NCBI GenBank assembly: GCA_963682055.1
Contig: OY821742.1
Span: 33,575,060 to 33,639,059 of the forward strand
Reading direction: 5' to 3'
DNA length: 64,000 nucleotides
Origin: Primula veris
Lineage: Eukaryota > Streptophyta > Magnoliopsida > Ericales > Primulaceae
The notes under the pieces are model-generated. The model had not been told where the DNA came from. It did no database searches and worked only from the letters and a program-made list of their open reading frames with translations. Position 1 is the stretch's first letter, and every line of letters starts with the position of its first letter. Below are positions 1-9,491 of the stretch, piece by piece. The position numbers and the translations under genes were made by a program.

Positions 1-365
1 CATGGAGAAACGCATTTGACACATCAATTTGTTTAAGAGGCCAGCTTTGAGAGACTGCATGAGCAAGAACAAGGCGTATTGTGGTTTGTTTAACGACTGG
101 GCTAAATGTCTCGTTAAAATCAAATCAAGGTTTTTGGTGAAATCCCTTAGCCACAAGACGGGCTTTATAACGTTCAATTTCTCCATCAAGCTTTCGCTTA
201 ATACGGAATACCCATTTACATCCGACAAGTGTTTTATTGGCCGGTCAAGGGACAAGAGTCCAAGTGCCATTGGACATGAGAGCATCAAATTCAGAATTCA
301 TAGCTGAACGCCATTCAGGATTTTGTAAAGCTTGTGTGTAACAAGTTGGCTCTTCGATTGATAAC
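1..365 (-). pseudogene. Copia reverse transcriptase fragment
   Basis: Read on the minus strand this encodes the N-terminal part of a Ty1/copia RT: an NPEWRSAM-like stretch, then [34 protein letters not shown] and [10 protein letters not shown]. These are the usual copia RT landmarks up to the first catalytic aspartate region. At least two in-frame stops lie inside it (after the TWTLVP stretch and after GFHQKP). The fragment runs off the left edge of the window, so its 3' continuation is unseen. No LTR, primer site or integrase is seen beside it. I take it as a dead fragment. The plus-strand reading frame across it is only its shadow. Confidence 0.85.
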
Positions 366-511
366 CCCGTAGACAAAAACTCTTTTCTAAACCACCTGAC
401 TACACATTCCTTCGAACATTTGGGTGTTCATGTTGGCCATATTTACGACCATATAATAGACATAAAATAGATTTTTAGCTGTCATGAAACTCCAAAGTTA
501 GTATGTATTAA

Positions 512-822
512 GCAGTGGGGTTTTTTGAAGATAGTGGTCCAATTACACATGCTACGTATTCATGTGATGGTCAGTCTATTTATGCTTCATTCCGAAGTGA
601 AAGCATTAGCGTTTTTACTACTCCGTCTCTGCAATTGAGATGTCACCAACCCAAGTTTGCAAGGTCACCGAGTTGTAGCGGCACATCCATCTAAGCCTAA
701 TCAGTTCGCATTGGGGATATCGGAAGGTGGAGTTTACATACTCGAGCCACTAAAAGATGAAAGAATGATGGGGAACCGCTCCTTTTTAGAAAATGGAGCC
801 GATTTACGCACATCAAGCGTTT
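512..822 (+). pseudogene. TOPLESS-related corepressor gene fragment
   Basis: Two conceptual segments resemble the WD40-rich C-terminal half of plant TOPLESS/TPR corepressors. The first (about 512-625) reads GPITHATYSCDGQSIYASF, then a short blade ending in LQLRC. The second (about 648-822), in another frame, reads VVAAHPSKPNQFALG and GGVYILEPL. Family members carry the same order of phrases (PITHATFSCD, YASF, LRCR, AAHP.EPNQFA.G, GGV...EPLE), with extra residues between the two parts that are missing here. The frame change, the missing piece and the lack of flanking exons point to a captured or decayed fragment. It sits between a copia scrap and a miniature LTR element. The identification is from remembered family motifs, not a search. 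Confidence 0.7.
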
Positions 823-921
823 AGGCCCAGCTAGAACAACTACGGCAGTGAAGAGATACCGTATTAATCGCTTATTTTGATTATAAGATACAGAGTTAAA
901 AATAAAGAGAATGAGTATTAT

Positions 922-1157
922 TGTAAGAACCCGGATTTTCGTAAGAAAATACCGTGATAAAGAGAAGTGAGCTATCCCATATCGCCTAGATATTTAGTAC
1001 CTATATGGTATATAAGGTAAAAGTATCCCCCTTCTTATCACCAAGGCGTTTTAAAGTCGTGCGGCCCAAGAAGCGAGAACAAAATTGGGCCAAAGCGGAC
1101 AGTATTGGTGGTAAGAAGCAGATGGTGGCGGTCTGGTCGGAAGACCGGGTCGTTACA
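922..1157 (+). repeat. 5' LTR of the TRIM
   Basis: TG...CA-bounded LTR. Inside it are a TATA-like TATATAAGG (about 1009-1017) and the stretch TTTTAAAGTCGTGC followed by GCGAGAAC. This stretch loosely recalls the 5S rRNA internal promoter carried by Cassandra-type TRIMs, but the match is too weak to claim. Confidence 0.85.
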
Positions 1158-1159
1158 AT

Positions 1160-1171
1160 TGGTATCAGAGC
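1160..1171 (+). promoter_or_regulatory. TRIM primer binding site (tRNA-iMet)
   Basis: TGGTATCAGAGC lies two bases after the LTR end, complementary to the 3' terminus of plant initiator-Met tRNA. Confidence 0.88.
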
Positions 1172-1251
1172 CGCTATCTAGCCGATGTGGGCACTGACAA
1201 CTCCAGAAACGGCGTGCCCGACAAGTACGTCGTCCCTGAAGGGGGGAAGAG

Positions 1252-1433
1252 TGTAAGAAGCCGGATTTTTATAGGAAAATACCGTGGTAAAGAGAAGTGT
1301 GCTATCCCATATCGCCTAGATATGTAGTACCTATATGGTATATAAGGTAAAAGTATCCTCCTTCTTATCACCAAGGCCTTTTAAAGCAGTGCAGCCCAAG
1401 AAGCGAGAACGAAATTGGGCCAAAGCGGACAGT
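1252..1433 (+). repeat. 3' LTR of the TRIM (3' truncated)
   Basis: Near-identical to 922-1104 of the first LTR, differing at scattered bases. Homology stops at GCGGACAGT, so the RU5-like end is missing. Confidence 0.85.
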
Positions 1434-1534
1434 TATACTAGAGGCGGTGAAGGTGTGATTATGGGAATGGAGAAGCTGGTGATGATTCGACTGATTGTAG
1501 TCTACAGAGTATAGACAGTGAAATCTTTTATGAT

Positions 1535-2286
1535 TTTTTTTTTAAGAAATTGTTTTTTAAAGTGAGGAGTGGGTGACCTAGTAACCTAATAAGTGTTTAC
1601 TAGTTGCAACGCGTGTGAATTGTTTGGATCAAATTGTAGTTTGAACTTTCTTGCTGTTTTTTTTTTTTGTCGGAAAATGAGATCTCAAATTGTTGTTGTC
1701 TTATGAGATTTTTCACAAGGAAAACAGAATTTGTAGTTTCAAAGTCACTTTTTTCTTATACTAAAGCAAAAGGGAAATTTTCATTTTGGGCCCTTTCTTA
1801 TTGGTCTAACCATTAACCAACATGACACACGAAATGTGGTTCAAGCTTCCTCAGTTGAACTAATCCCATTCCCTCCTAAACGAAATTTTAATGAGTACTT
1901 TAAACCTTGTTTATTCAATATATCGTGGGTTTAGGGTATGCTGATAAAAGTGGGTTTTTGTGTTCGCATCCAAATTTAGATGCTATTGAATTATTTAATA
2001 TAACTACAACTTTCCAAATTTTCTTGGCTTAGGAGTATGAGATGCTATTGAATTATTTAATATAACTACAACTTTCCAAATTTTCTTGGCTTAGGAGTAT
2101 GACTGGTTTTCTATGATATTGTCACTCCAAATTAACCTTTTTTAAGCTTGCCCTGGAAATACGGTTTTTGCTTCTGAAGAGATCTCCCCAGCTGGCTCTT
2201 TACCTCTCCCTCATGAGAGAGATGTGAGTTCTCACTTTTCCCATGATCATGCTTAAAATAGTGGAATGGCTGATGGGAGTGCTTTG
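1535..2286 (+). repeat. Left arm of long inverted repeat
   Basis: The reverse complement of this arm is found at 3119-3715. Matching landmarks in order include GATCAAATTGTAGTTTGAAC, GAGATCTCA, the stretch around CATGACACACGAAATGTGG, CCTTGTTTATTCAAT, TTTTCTTGGCTTAGGAG and AATGGCTGATGGGAGTGCTT. The left arm is longer because it contains a 62-bp tandem duplication (1979-2102) and an extra ~60 bp. The inner ends of both arms carry part of an E2 gene. Confidence 0.88.
1979..2102. repeat. 62-bp tandem duplication
   Basis: Two adjacent copies (1979-2040 and 2041-2102), apparently identical, starting GATGCTATTGAATTATTTAA and ending in TTGGCTTAGGAGTATGA. The right arm of the inverted repeat has only one equivalent, so the duplication arose after the inversion. 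Confidence 0.93.
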
Positions 2287-2477
2287 ATCCCACTTTCGCC
2301 AAATAATGCTGTGAATGAAAATGATGTTATTGAGAAGTTTCAGAATTTTAAACAATTTGACATCGTTGAAGATTTCTCAGACCATCATCTTTTGAACAGT
2401 GTTTGTGCTGTGAAAAGGACACCAAGGAACTAGACAAAGAGATACAAGAGGAATCGAAGATACCGAAAAAGAATTTT
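2152..2477 (+). pseudogene. Large E2 ubiquitin-conjugating enzyme fragment, plus-strand copy
   Basis: The conceptual protein reads SPAGSLPLPHERDVSSHFS, then NSGMADGSALIPLSPNN, then FKQFDIVEDFSDHH and, after a stop and a one-base shift, IQEESKIPKKNF. The phrase (F)KxFDxVEDFSDHH followed within ~30 residues by an (N)WxKRIQEEWKILEK-like stretch is characteristic of the plant large E2s with a C-terminal UBC fold (the UBC23-26 group, which includes PHO2/UBC24). Here the tryptophan of the NW pair is a stop (TAG). The copy ends at about 2477, where an unrelated repeat begins, so the catalytic core is absent from this strand. It shares its first ~135 bp with the minus-strand copy through the inverted repeat. 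Confidence 0.75.
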
Positions 2478-2479
2478 CT

Positions 2480-2745
2480 TTTCTATTTCTCTGTTTTCTG
2501 CTGTTAAATTCCTTCATTTATCATCCTCCTAGAAGCTCAACGTTCCATCTTATTTCGTTTAACAATAGCTAAAAAGTTGAAGTTCTTCTCGGGGAATTTG
2601 GGCGCGTGAAAGATAATGAAGAACCATTCTTCTAGTAAAAGGCAAACCCATCAACGAGCCCACATATCCGAGAGGTATATTACTTTAATTAACGTTAGTT
2701 CTTTTATTATATCGAAGACCTCATTTCGAACCGGCTAGGCTCGTT
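2480..2745. repeat. Copy 1 of 265-bp dispersed direct repeat R
   Basis: Matches 4157-4418 in the same orientation from TTTCTATTT to AGGCTCGTT, including TTCTTCTCGGGGAATTTGGG and GAAGAACCATTCTTCTA. It sits exactly between the two E2 fragments and interrupts both. I do not recognise the family; no coding capacity is seen. Confidence 0.88.
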
Positions 2746-3262
2746 AAATTAGGGTATCTCATTCAGAATTAGAGCATGTATTGACACCAAAACTTCAAGA
2801 AAGGTAGATACATTAGGGATCAACTGTTCTTTCTGGTGGTGACCACTCCAAGTAGTGAAAAGGCTAAGACATACTTTTCTGCAGCTATACAAGTTTGGAT
2901 TTATTCCAAGACCGCCACAATGGTAATTCACAAGCGGTAGGACATTCGAGTAGTCACTTGGAAAGAAAATATCAAAAAAAAAGAGACCGTCATGATAAGG
3001 AGTCTCCTCAACTTCAACAATTGCGGCCCTTAAAGGTCAATCCTTGATTCACATACCCTGACATGTATTTATCAGGCAAATTCTTTTCCAGTATCTTCCA
3101 TTCCTCTTGTATTTATCAAAGCACTCCCATCAGCCATTCCACTCTTTTTAGCATGATCCTGGGAAGAGTGAGAACTCAAATCTCTCTCATGGGAGAGGTA
3201 AAGAGCCAACCAGGGAGATCTCTTCAGAAGAAATATCGTAGTTCCAGGGCAAGCTTAAAAAG
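2738..3262 (-). pseudogene. Large E2 ubiquitin-conjugating enzyme fragment with catalytic core
   Basis: On the minus strand from about 3112 downward the translation reads IQEEWKILEKNLPD, then a damaged stretch, TPYHDGLFFFDIFFPSDY (two frames), NYHCGGLGINPNLYSCRK, VCLSLFTTWSGHHQKE and PNVSTFLEVLVSIHALILNE. This is the UBC catalytic fold of the plant large E2 group. The active-site cysteine is the C in KVCLSL, codon 2871-2869. Several stops and at least one frameshift lie between residues corresponding to LPD and TPYHDG, and the 3' end is cut at repeat R. The segment 3119-3262 is the inner part of the right inverted-repeat arm and encodes the same upstream piece as the plus copy. E2 enzymes pass ubiquitin to substrates; this copy cannot do so. 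Confidence 0.8.
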
Positions 3263-3715
3263 GTGAATTTAAGTGACACAATATCATAAAAAAACGGTCA
3301 TGCTCCTAAGCCAAGAAAATTTTTGTATAGCTGCAATTATCTCAAATAATTCAATACGATTGAATAAACAAGGTTTAAATTACTCATAAAAATTTTGTTT
3401 AGGAGGTAATGGGATCGGTTCAACTGAGAAAGCTTGAACCACATTTCGAGTGTCATGTTGGTTAATGGTGGACAAAATGAATTTCCCTTTTGCTTTAGTA
3501 TAAGAAAAAGTGACTTTGACACTTTAAATTTCGTTTTCCTTGTGAAAATTCTCATAAGAGAACAACAGTGTGAGATCTCATTTTCCGAGCTAAAAAACAA
3601 CAACAAAGTTCAAACAACAATTTGATCCAATCAATTCGCATGTGTTGCAACTACTAAACACTTTTGAGGTTACCGGGTTACCAACTCCTGAATATACAAA
3701 ACAATTTTTTAAAAG
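3119..3715 (-). repeat. Right arm of long inverted repeat
   Basis: Reverse complement of 1535-2286, less the left arm's duplication and insertion. With the ~830-bp spacer the locus could transcribe into a fold-back RNA of roughly 600 bp stem. Confidence 0.88.
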
Positions 3716-4156
3716 ATCTCACTATAGGATATTTTAAATAAACAATTGTATGCTTGCAACCAAACAATCCCTTAAGAACCTTTTTGTTCTTCCAAACTAC
3801 CAACTATAATTAAGCTATACATAAGGAGGTAAATAAACATGCACCATTAATATATTTGGTAATTCGCTTATTCGCTTTATGGTAACTTGCTGATGATCTG
3901 CTTTATCCTTTTTGCCTTGATCTTCTTTCGATTCTTCCTTCTCCTCATCCCTATCATTTTCGTTGAAGCAAGTGTTGTTGTCAAACGAAACATTTACATC
4001 AGATGTTTTCATACTTAATTAAATACAGTTTGATATAAATACATAATTTACATCAATGATAATACAATCTGAATTACAAAATAAAAAAAAATAAAAAATA
4101 CCCTTGAAAAGAGTTATAATTTTATCTTGCTGCATTTAGTCTCCAATAATTTCTCT
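3716..4156. other. No gene seen
   Basis: AT-rich spacer between the inverted repeat and the second copy of repeat R. A 65-codon minus-strand frame (3815-4012) is rich in E, K and D but matches nothing I know and has no supporting context. Confidence 0.5.
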
Positions 4157-4418
4157 TTCTATTTATCTGTTTTCTGCTGTCAAATTCCTTCATTTATCGT
4201 CCTCCTAGAAGCTCTGTCTTCCATCTTATTTCGTTTAACAATAGCTAAAACGTTGAAGTTCTTCTCGGGGAATTTGGGTGTGTGAAAAATAATGAAGAAC
4301 CATTCTTCTAATAAAAGGCAGACCCCTCAGTGAGCCCACATAGCCGAGGGGTATATTACTTTAATTAACGTGAGTTCTTTTATTATATCGAAGGCCTCAT
4401 TTCGAACCCAGGCTCGTT
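4157..4418. repeat. Copy 2 of 265-bp direct repeat R
   Basis: Second copy of the sequence at 2480-2745, same orientation, with scattered substitutions. It is followed by an AT/T-rich stretch to 4500. Confidence 0.88.
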
Positions 4419-4746
4419 TTAGTTTCTTTATTGGATATCGAAGGTGTCATTTTGATTAGCTTTTAAGCTGGTTTTTTTTCTTCTTCTTTTTTTCCTTAAA
4501 GGATAAGAGTGTATTTATTTAATTAGCTTAAAAGCTGGATTTTTTTGTTTGAAAAGGCTAAAAGTTTCAATGATTTTCAACATTCCTATGAAAGAGGGAA
4601 TTTAGTCGAAACCTTGTCTAATACTAGCTTACAACTAAAAATTGATTGATGAACTACAGAATATAGACAAATTAAAACTAAATCCGTGCCTTTTTTGATT
4701 CGTAGAGATATATGGACATAAATAATCCCTCACGAAACATGCATTT

Positions 4747-6945
4747 AACATGTGCTAAATTGATAGTATAGGCCTAGTTGTACCAACCCCATTCTTTGTA
4801 AACGATCAAGACTAGAGAGACAGTTTAGACAAGTTAGCCAAAAGATAAAGCTACATCTTGGGAGAACATTACGAGCCCAAACAAACCGAGTCCAACGCTT
4901 TATGCCGATTTAACCGTGTAACCGACGGTGGGCAACGGACGCCAAACATTACCGCCGGCAACATAAAAGTGGTATCGAAAAGTCTCTCTTAATTGCAAAA
5001 GCTTACGCCATGTCCACGAGCACCTTGAAGGAATGGACATAGACCAAAAATCTCCGCCTCGAATAAGGTGAGTCACGGCCCATCTCTTCCAAAGAGAAAC
5101 GATATCCAAACACAATAAAACCCAAATGTTTTTACCCATTAAATATTTATTCCATTCCTTCAACTTTTTAATATTTAGACCACCTTCCAAAAACAGAAGA
5201 GTAATATTAGACCAAGCAATCTTAGCCCCAAATCTCTAAAGATCCGGACCACTCTAAAGAAACGGTCGGATTATAGCTTCAACATCGTCAATAACTTTTA
5301 CCGGGAGAATAAAATAAGAACACCAATAAGATTGCATCACTAAAAGGACGGATCTAATGAGTTGAAGTCTATCGGCATAGGCTAGAAGCTTACCCTTGTA
5401 AGAAGAAACTTGACTAGTTATGCAGGCGACTAAGGAAGCACAATCACCGGAGGAGAGAGAAGACGTTAAAAGAGGGACTCCGAGGTACGTGATAGGTAAA
5501 AATCCCTTGATAAAGCCAAACAACCCAATAATATGGCCGCGGGTAACGGGATCGACTCTGGTGATGAAGACGTGGCTTTTATCCGGGTTAGGAGTTAACC
5601 CCAAGAATTCCAAAAAAGTATCTAGAGCCTTCTTTAATATATTAGCCGAATTAACATTAGCTTTTGAGAAAACCATAAGATCATTGGCGAAGCAAATATG
5701 GGTGATTTGTTGCTCTTTACATCTCCAATGGTATTTAAAGCCTCTATCTAACATAATTTTTTTAAATAATTAACGAAAGAAGGTTCATACAAATAGCGAA
5801 AATATGGGAAGACAACGGATCGCCTTGGCGCAAGCCTTTGGCACCTCAAAAAAACCCAACCAATTCTCCATTAAGCGCAATCGAAAAACTGGGAGAGGAT
5901 ATACAAGCTTTAATCCATAAAATGAACTTAGTCAGAAACCCCATACATTCAAAAAGATCCCAAATGAAAGACCATCGAACCGAGTCATAAGCCTTCATCA
6001 AGTCGAACTTTACCGCTAACCGATGCGAACCGCCTTCCTTATGATACCCTTGCAATAATTCTTGAGCTAATAAGATATTATTGCTAATACGACGACCACC
6101 AATAAAGGCCGATTAGTTCTCTTCTACAATAACGTTGAGAATAGGTTTAAGCCGGTTAGCTAAGATTTTTGAGATACATTTATAAATTGTATTGGAACAA
6201 GAGATAGGCATATAATCTTTTATTGTCGAGGGGTTAGCACATTTAGGACGAAGAGCGATAGCCGTGGTATTAGCTTGCTTAAGAAGAGAGCCGGATAGAA
6301 AAAAATCCATAATAACTGAAATAATATCCTTACCAATAATATTCATGAAAGCTTGGAAAACATACTATTAAAACCGTCTGTACCCGGAGCTTTGTTAGGG
6401 TGGGGATGGAGGAAACAGTCACGTATTTCTAACTCGGTAATGGGGGATATAAGACCGGACACCATAGACTCGGAAATAACCAGTGACGAAGTCGGTGAGG
6501 ATGAAACCCGATGTTGTTGTGTGAAAACTGCCTCTGGCAGTAGCTCCTGCCAAAGGTTGTTGGAGTGATGCAGCAGGTAGAGGGGAGGGTTGTTGGGGTT
6601 GCGGATGGTCCGCAAAACCAAGAGTGTTGGTAAAGTGTTCGATAAAAGCGTTTTGGATATCTTTCAGGTTAACTATAGTCGATCCATCATCACACACAAT
6701 CGATGATATCCGATTATGATTATTACGCTTGTTAATGGTCTTAAAAAAATAGCCCGTATTACGATCTCCTTCTTCAAGCCATTGAATGCGACTCTTTTGG
6801 CGAGATTCGCTTTCCTCCCTCCTTAAAGCTTCGACAATACTATCCTTAACTCCCCTAATTTCCGAAAATAAAAGAGGGTCTCCACTCACATCTAGGCCAC
6901 TTTGTAGATCATAGAGTAAATTACGAGCTTGGGTTTATACACGTT
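4747..6945 (-). pseudogene. L1-type LINE ORF2, reverse transcriptase and zinc-finger part
   Basis: Reading down the minus strand: a pre-RT stretch with WLEEGDRNTGYFFKTINKR (about 6780-6720), KAPGTDGF (about 6380), YKCISKILANRLKPIL, AVKFDLMKAYDSVRW (about 6010), GLRQGDPLS, FANDLMVFSKA (about 5690), PITYLGVPLL, then the C-terminal zf-RVT region with KKLKEWNK, LWKRWAVTHLIRGG and SWTWRKLLQLR and finally ARNVLPRCSFIFWL. This is the order of a plant L1-like ORF2. It is dead: at least three in-frame stops (after VEEN, after RPFL, after GPDL) and several one-base frameshifts. The second catalytic box reads FANDL where the family has FADDL, so a catalytic aspartate is lost. The 5' endonuclease part lies 10.7 kb away at 17618-18034. 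Confidence 0.9.
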
Positions 6946-6956
6946 TATCAATAAAT

Positions 6957-7995
6957 TGTTGGAAAACCCATGTTAAAACATGGTAGTTTCCGAATGGTCA
7001 CAGGACAATCTTTGAGTCAAAATTCCAAGTGACAACCGTTATATCTTGCCACCATACTCAAGACGCTTGATTAGCTAGCATGACAAGCTTCATAACGGTA
7101 TGTTGCATGACCTATTCGGAAAATGGGTGTGAATGAAAATTGGCTTCAAAGATTGAGGTTGAGAAAGAGTAAAACTCTTAATACTGGAAAATAAATTAAA
7201 TGGGGAGAACTCATTGGGAATTGTCCCATATTGAAAAATGAACAGTCATTTTTACAATATATATACAAAGCTATCCCATGTGGATATTAAGTTGTGTGTC
7301 CACATACACATGTGTGTATTAAGTGTGTACCATACACGCGCGTGCTCGCTCGGATCTCGAGTTTCGGGTCTCGGATCTCGAGTTTCGGGTCTCGGATCTC
7401 AGGCCATGGGCATAGGCACGGGTGAGGGCATGGGCCTTGGGATTTGTGATTTGCTATTTGGGAAATGTCTCGGGTCTCGGATCTTGGGTCTTGTCCCAAG
7501 ACAGAAAAAATACAGCATTTTCTAAAATCAAACAGCACCATATCATCTCTCTAAACAGTAGAATTAGACTGTTTACAGTCGTTTCGTCGATTTATTTTCC
7601 TGGATTTTTATTTCGTCTTTTCAATTATGTAATTTTCTATTCTGTACATTTAAATTCAGTAATTTCATTCTAGTATCTTTCATTTATGTAATTTCTATTC
7701 AGTTCTGTAATTTCTTTTATTTACAGAAACATTCTAGCAGTTTAGTAATCATACTATTCTGTCTGTCAGTTTCTTTTAATTAGCAAACAATCCAGCAGTT
7801 TTGTTTTATACTATTCTGTCTTACAGTTTCGTTTAATTACAAACCAGTCCAGCAGTTTAATAAGTTATATTAATCTATCTGGAATTTTAATTTATCGGAT
7901 TTACATTCTGCAAATGTCGGAATATTGTAATAGAGTCACATTCCGTTTAATATAAATAAAATTTGTTTATTTCTTTTTATTTCTTGCATTTTAGA
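6957..7995 (+). repeat. LTR of copia family A, copy 1
   Basis: Starts TGTTGGAAAA at 6957 inside the LINE. It matches the minus-strand LTR at 51474-52846 in several stretches, including GCATGACCTATTCGGA, the TGTCCCATATTGAAAAATGA segment, ACACATGTGTGTATTAAGTG, a minisatellite-like GGGTCTCGGATCTCG region (7350-7480), and a 3' part with repeated CAGCAGTTTAGTAA-type phrases. The exact 3' LTR end (CCAACA in other copies) is not present; homology fades near 7990 and pol sequence starts at about 8023. An internal deletion therefore joins the LTR almost directly to pol. Confidence 0.8.
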
Positions 7996-8022
7996 TTATT
8001 GTTTTTACGTAAAAATAGAACG

Positions 8023-8983
8023 CTTAAGGAAATGATGAATGAGATGTAAATAAGTTCTGGGTTACCCCAGAACATGTGAGGGAAGCGTTGCTTTCCGGTA
8101 AGTATGTTTTAAACAAGTTACCACATAAGAAGCAAGACAAACCACCGTACGAATTATGGAAAGGTCATCAACCTGTCTATAAGAACCTGAGGGTGTGGGG
8201 ATGTCTCGCTAAGGTCCTAATCTCCACTCCTAAGAGGATAAGAATAGGTCCGAAAACAGTGGACTGCATGGTCATCAGATATGCACAAAATAGTAGTGTG
8301 TATCGGTTTCTCATACACAAGTCGGAAAACCCCGATGTGCACGTAGATACGATAATTGAAAGCCAAGAGGCTTCTTTCTTTGAGGATATTTTTCCCCGTA
8401 GAATGTCAACACCTGTACAGACTCAAGAGTTGAACAGTGATGGAAATGTGGGGGCAAGTCAACCGTCAGAGAAAGAAAAAGAAAAGCCTCGGCGAAGCAA
8501 AAGGGCAAGGAAGGAAACTTCCTATGGGCCTGATTTCGTAACCTTCATGATAGAAGGTGAATGGGTGACATATCAACATGTTATGTCAACAACGGATTCC
8601 CAATATTGGGAAGAAGCGGTCAATAATGAGATTGAATCGATTATGAAAAATCACACTTGGGAACTAGTGGATCTTCCATAAGGATGCAAGCCCCTAGGTC
8701 ACAAGTGCATCTTCAAGAGGAAGTTAAAGGTGGATGGCACGATCGAGAAGTACAAAGCAAGACTTGTAGTCAAAGGCTTCAGGCAAACTGAAGTTGTCAA
8801 TTATTTTGACACGTACGCTCTTGTCTCCAGAAAAACGTCGATCCCTATCGTCATTCCTCTCGGGGCATTGTTTGATCTGGAAAAACATCAGATGGATGTA
8901 AAGACAGCTTTTCTAAATGGACAATTAGAAGAAGAAATTTATATGGAGCAACCTGAAGGGTTTGTGGTTCCAGGAAAGGAGCA
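8023..8983 (+). pseudogene. Copia family A pol fragment (integrase C-end to RT start)
   Basis: The translation begins with LKEMMNEM and GLPQNM, the end of the integrase core seen also in the 46-51 kb copy. It continues with [28 protein letters not shown], a charged linker with [25 protein letters not shown], the RT start [34 protein letters not shown] and stops dead at VPGK. Lesions: a stop in the MLIS stretch, a one-base deletion at the NMWGEA motif and a stop after VDLP. At 8983 the reading frame is cut by the LTR of element B. The RT catalytic YIDDM box and RNase H are absent. Confidence 0.9.
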
Positions 8984-9429
8984 ACACTTGGGTACTCATA
9001 GATTGAGGGGGAGTCATTGACTCGTAAACGTGTTCGCTTGCACTTGTATCAAGAGTAGGAACCTCGGGTAGAGGGTTAGCAAATCGATTGATTAGCTCGG
9101 TAGGATTTGTAATATTGGGAAGAAGATTATAATGAAATACTCGGTAGCATAAATACCGAGGAGAGGACATAGGTGGGTTTGCCGAACCTATATATATCGT
9201 GGTGTCAATTCTTTCCCTAATCTTTACTTTACGCATTCCTTATTATTGCTTATTTTCTTGCTAGCGTGTAGTATTTCTAGCGTTTCATTAACTTTTGTTA
9301 AACGCTTAAGATTAGAATTGAGTTAGTTGGGATGTTAGTTGCACTTACTTTTAATTCCGCAAAAAATGCCTAAAACCTTATTCACCACCCCCCCCCCCCC
9401 CCTCTAAGGTCTAGCCGCACGGGCCAACA
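8983..9429 (+). repeat. 5' LTR of element B, 3' third only
   Basis: Matches 12763-13206, from AACACTTGGGTACTCATAG to GCACGGGCCAACA. The first ~770 bp of the LTR is missing. It contains a long C run at about 9387-9402. Confidence 0.92.
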
Positions 9430-9431
9430 AT

Positions 9432-9443
9432 TGGTATCAGAGC
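9432..9443 (+). promoter_or_regulatory. Element B primer binding site (tRNA-iMet)
   Basis: TGGTATCAGAGC two bases after the LTR end CCAACA. Confidence 0.92.
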
Positions 9444-9491
9444 CGAGGCTCTTGCATATAGAAATATAGCGATTTAAGAGTTTAGATCCCG

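Larger units (their letters stand above)
922..1433 (+). mobile_element. TRIM-like miniature LTR retrotransposon
   Basis: A complete small LTR layout is visible. A 236-bp LTR at 922-1157 starts TGTAAGAACC and ends GTTACA. Directly after it is a primer binding site TGGTATCAGAGC (1160-1171), complementary to the 3' end of initiator-Met tRNA. Only about 80 bp of internal DNA follows, then a purine tract GAAGGGGGGAAGAG (1238-1251) and a second LTR copy that starts TGTAAGAAGCC at 1252 and matches the first until about 1433. The internal domain has no coding capacity. Such an element (terminal-repeat retrotransposon in miniature) would need proteins from another retrotransposon. The second LTR lacks its last ~55 bp. 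Confidence 0.88.

Noticed and set aside
29..307. 92-codon plus-strand frame
   Set aside because: It is the antisense shadow of the copia RT fragment, whose minus-strand motifs are clear.
1035..1070. 5S rRNA-like internal promoter in the TRIM LTR (Cassandra)
   Set aside because: Only a loose resemblance by eye; not enough to call an RNA gene.
3815..4012. Minus-strand frame rich in Glu, Lys and Asp
   Set aside because: Low complexity, no family motif, no promoter or neighbouring exon support.
7287..7541. 84-codon minus-strand frame with repeated DPKLEIR units
   Set aside because: Product of the LTR minisatellite, not a gene.
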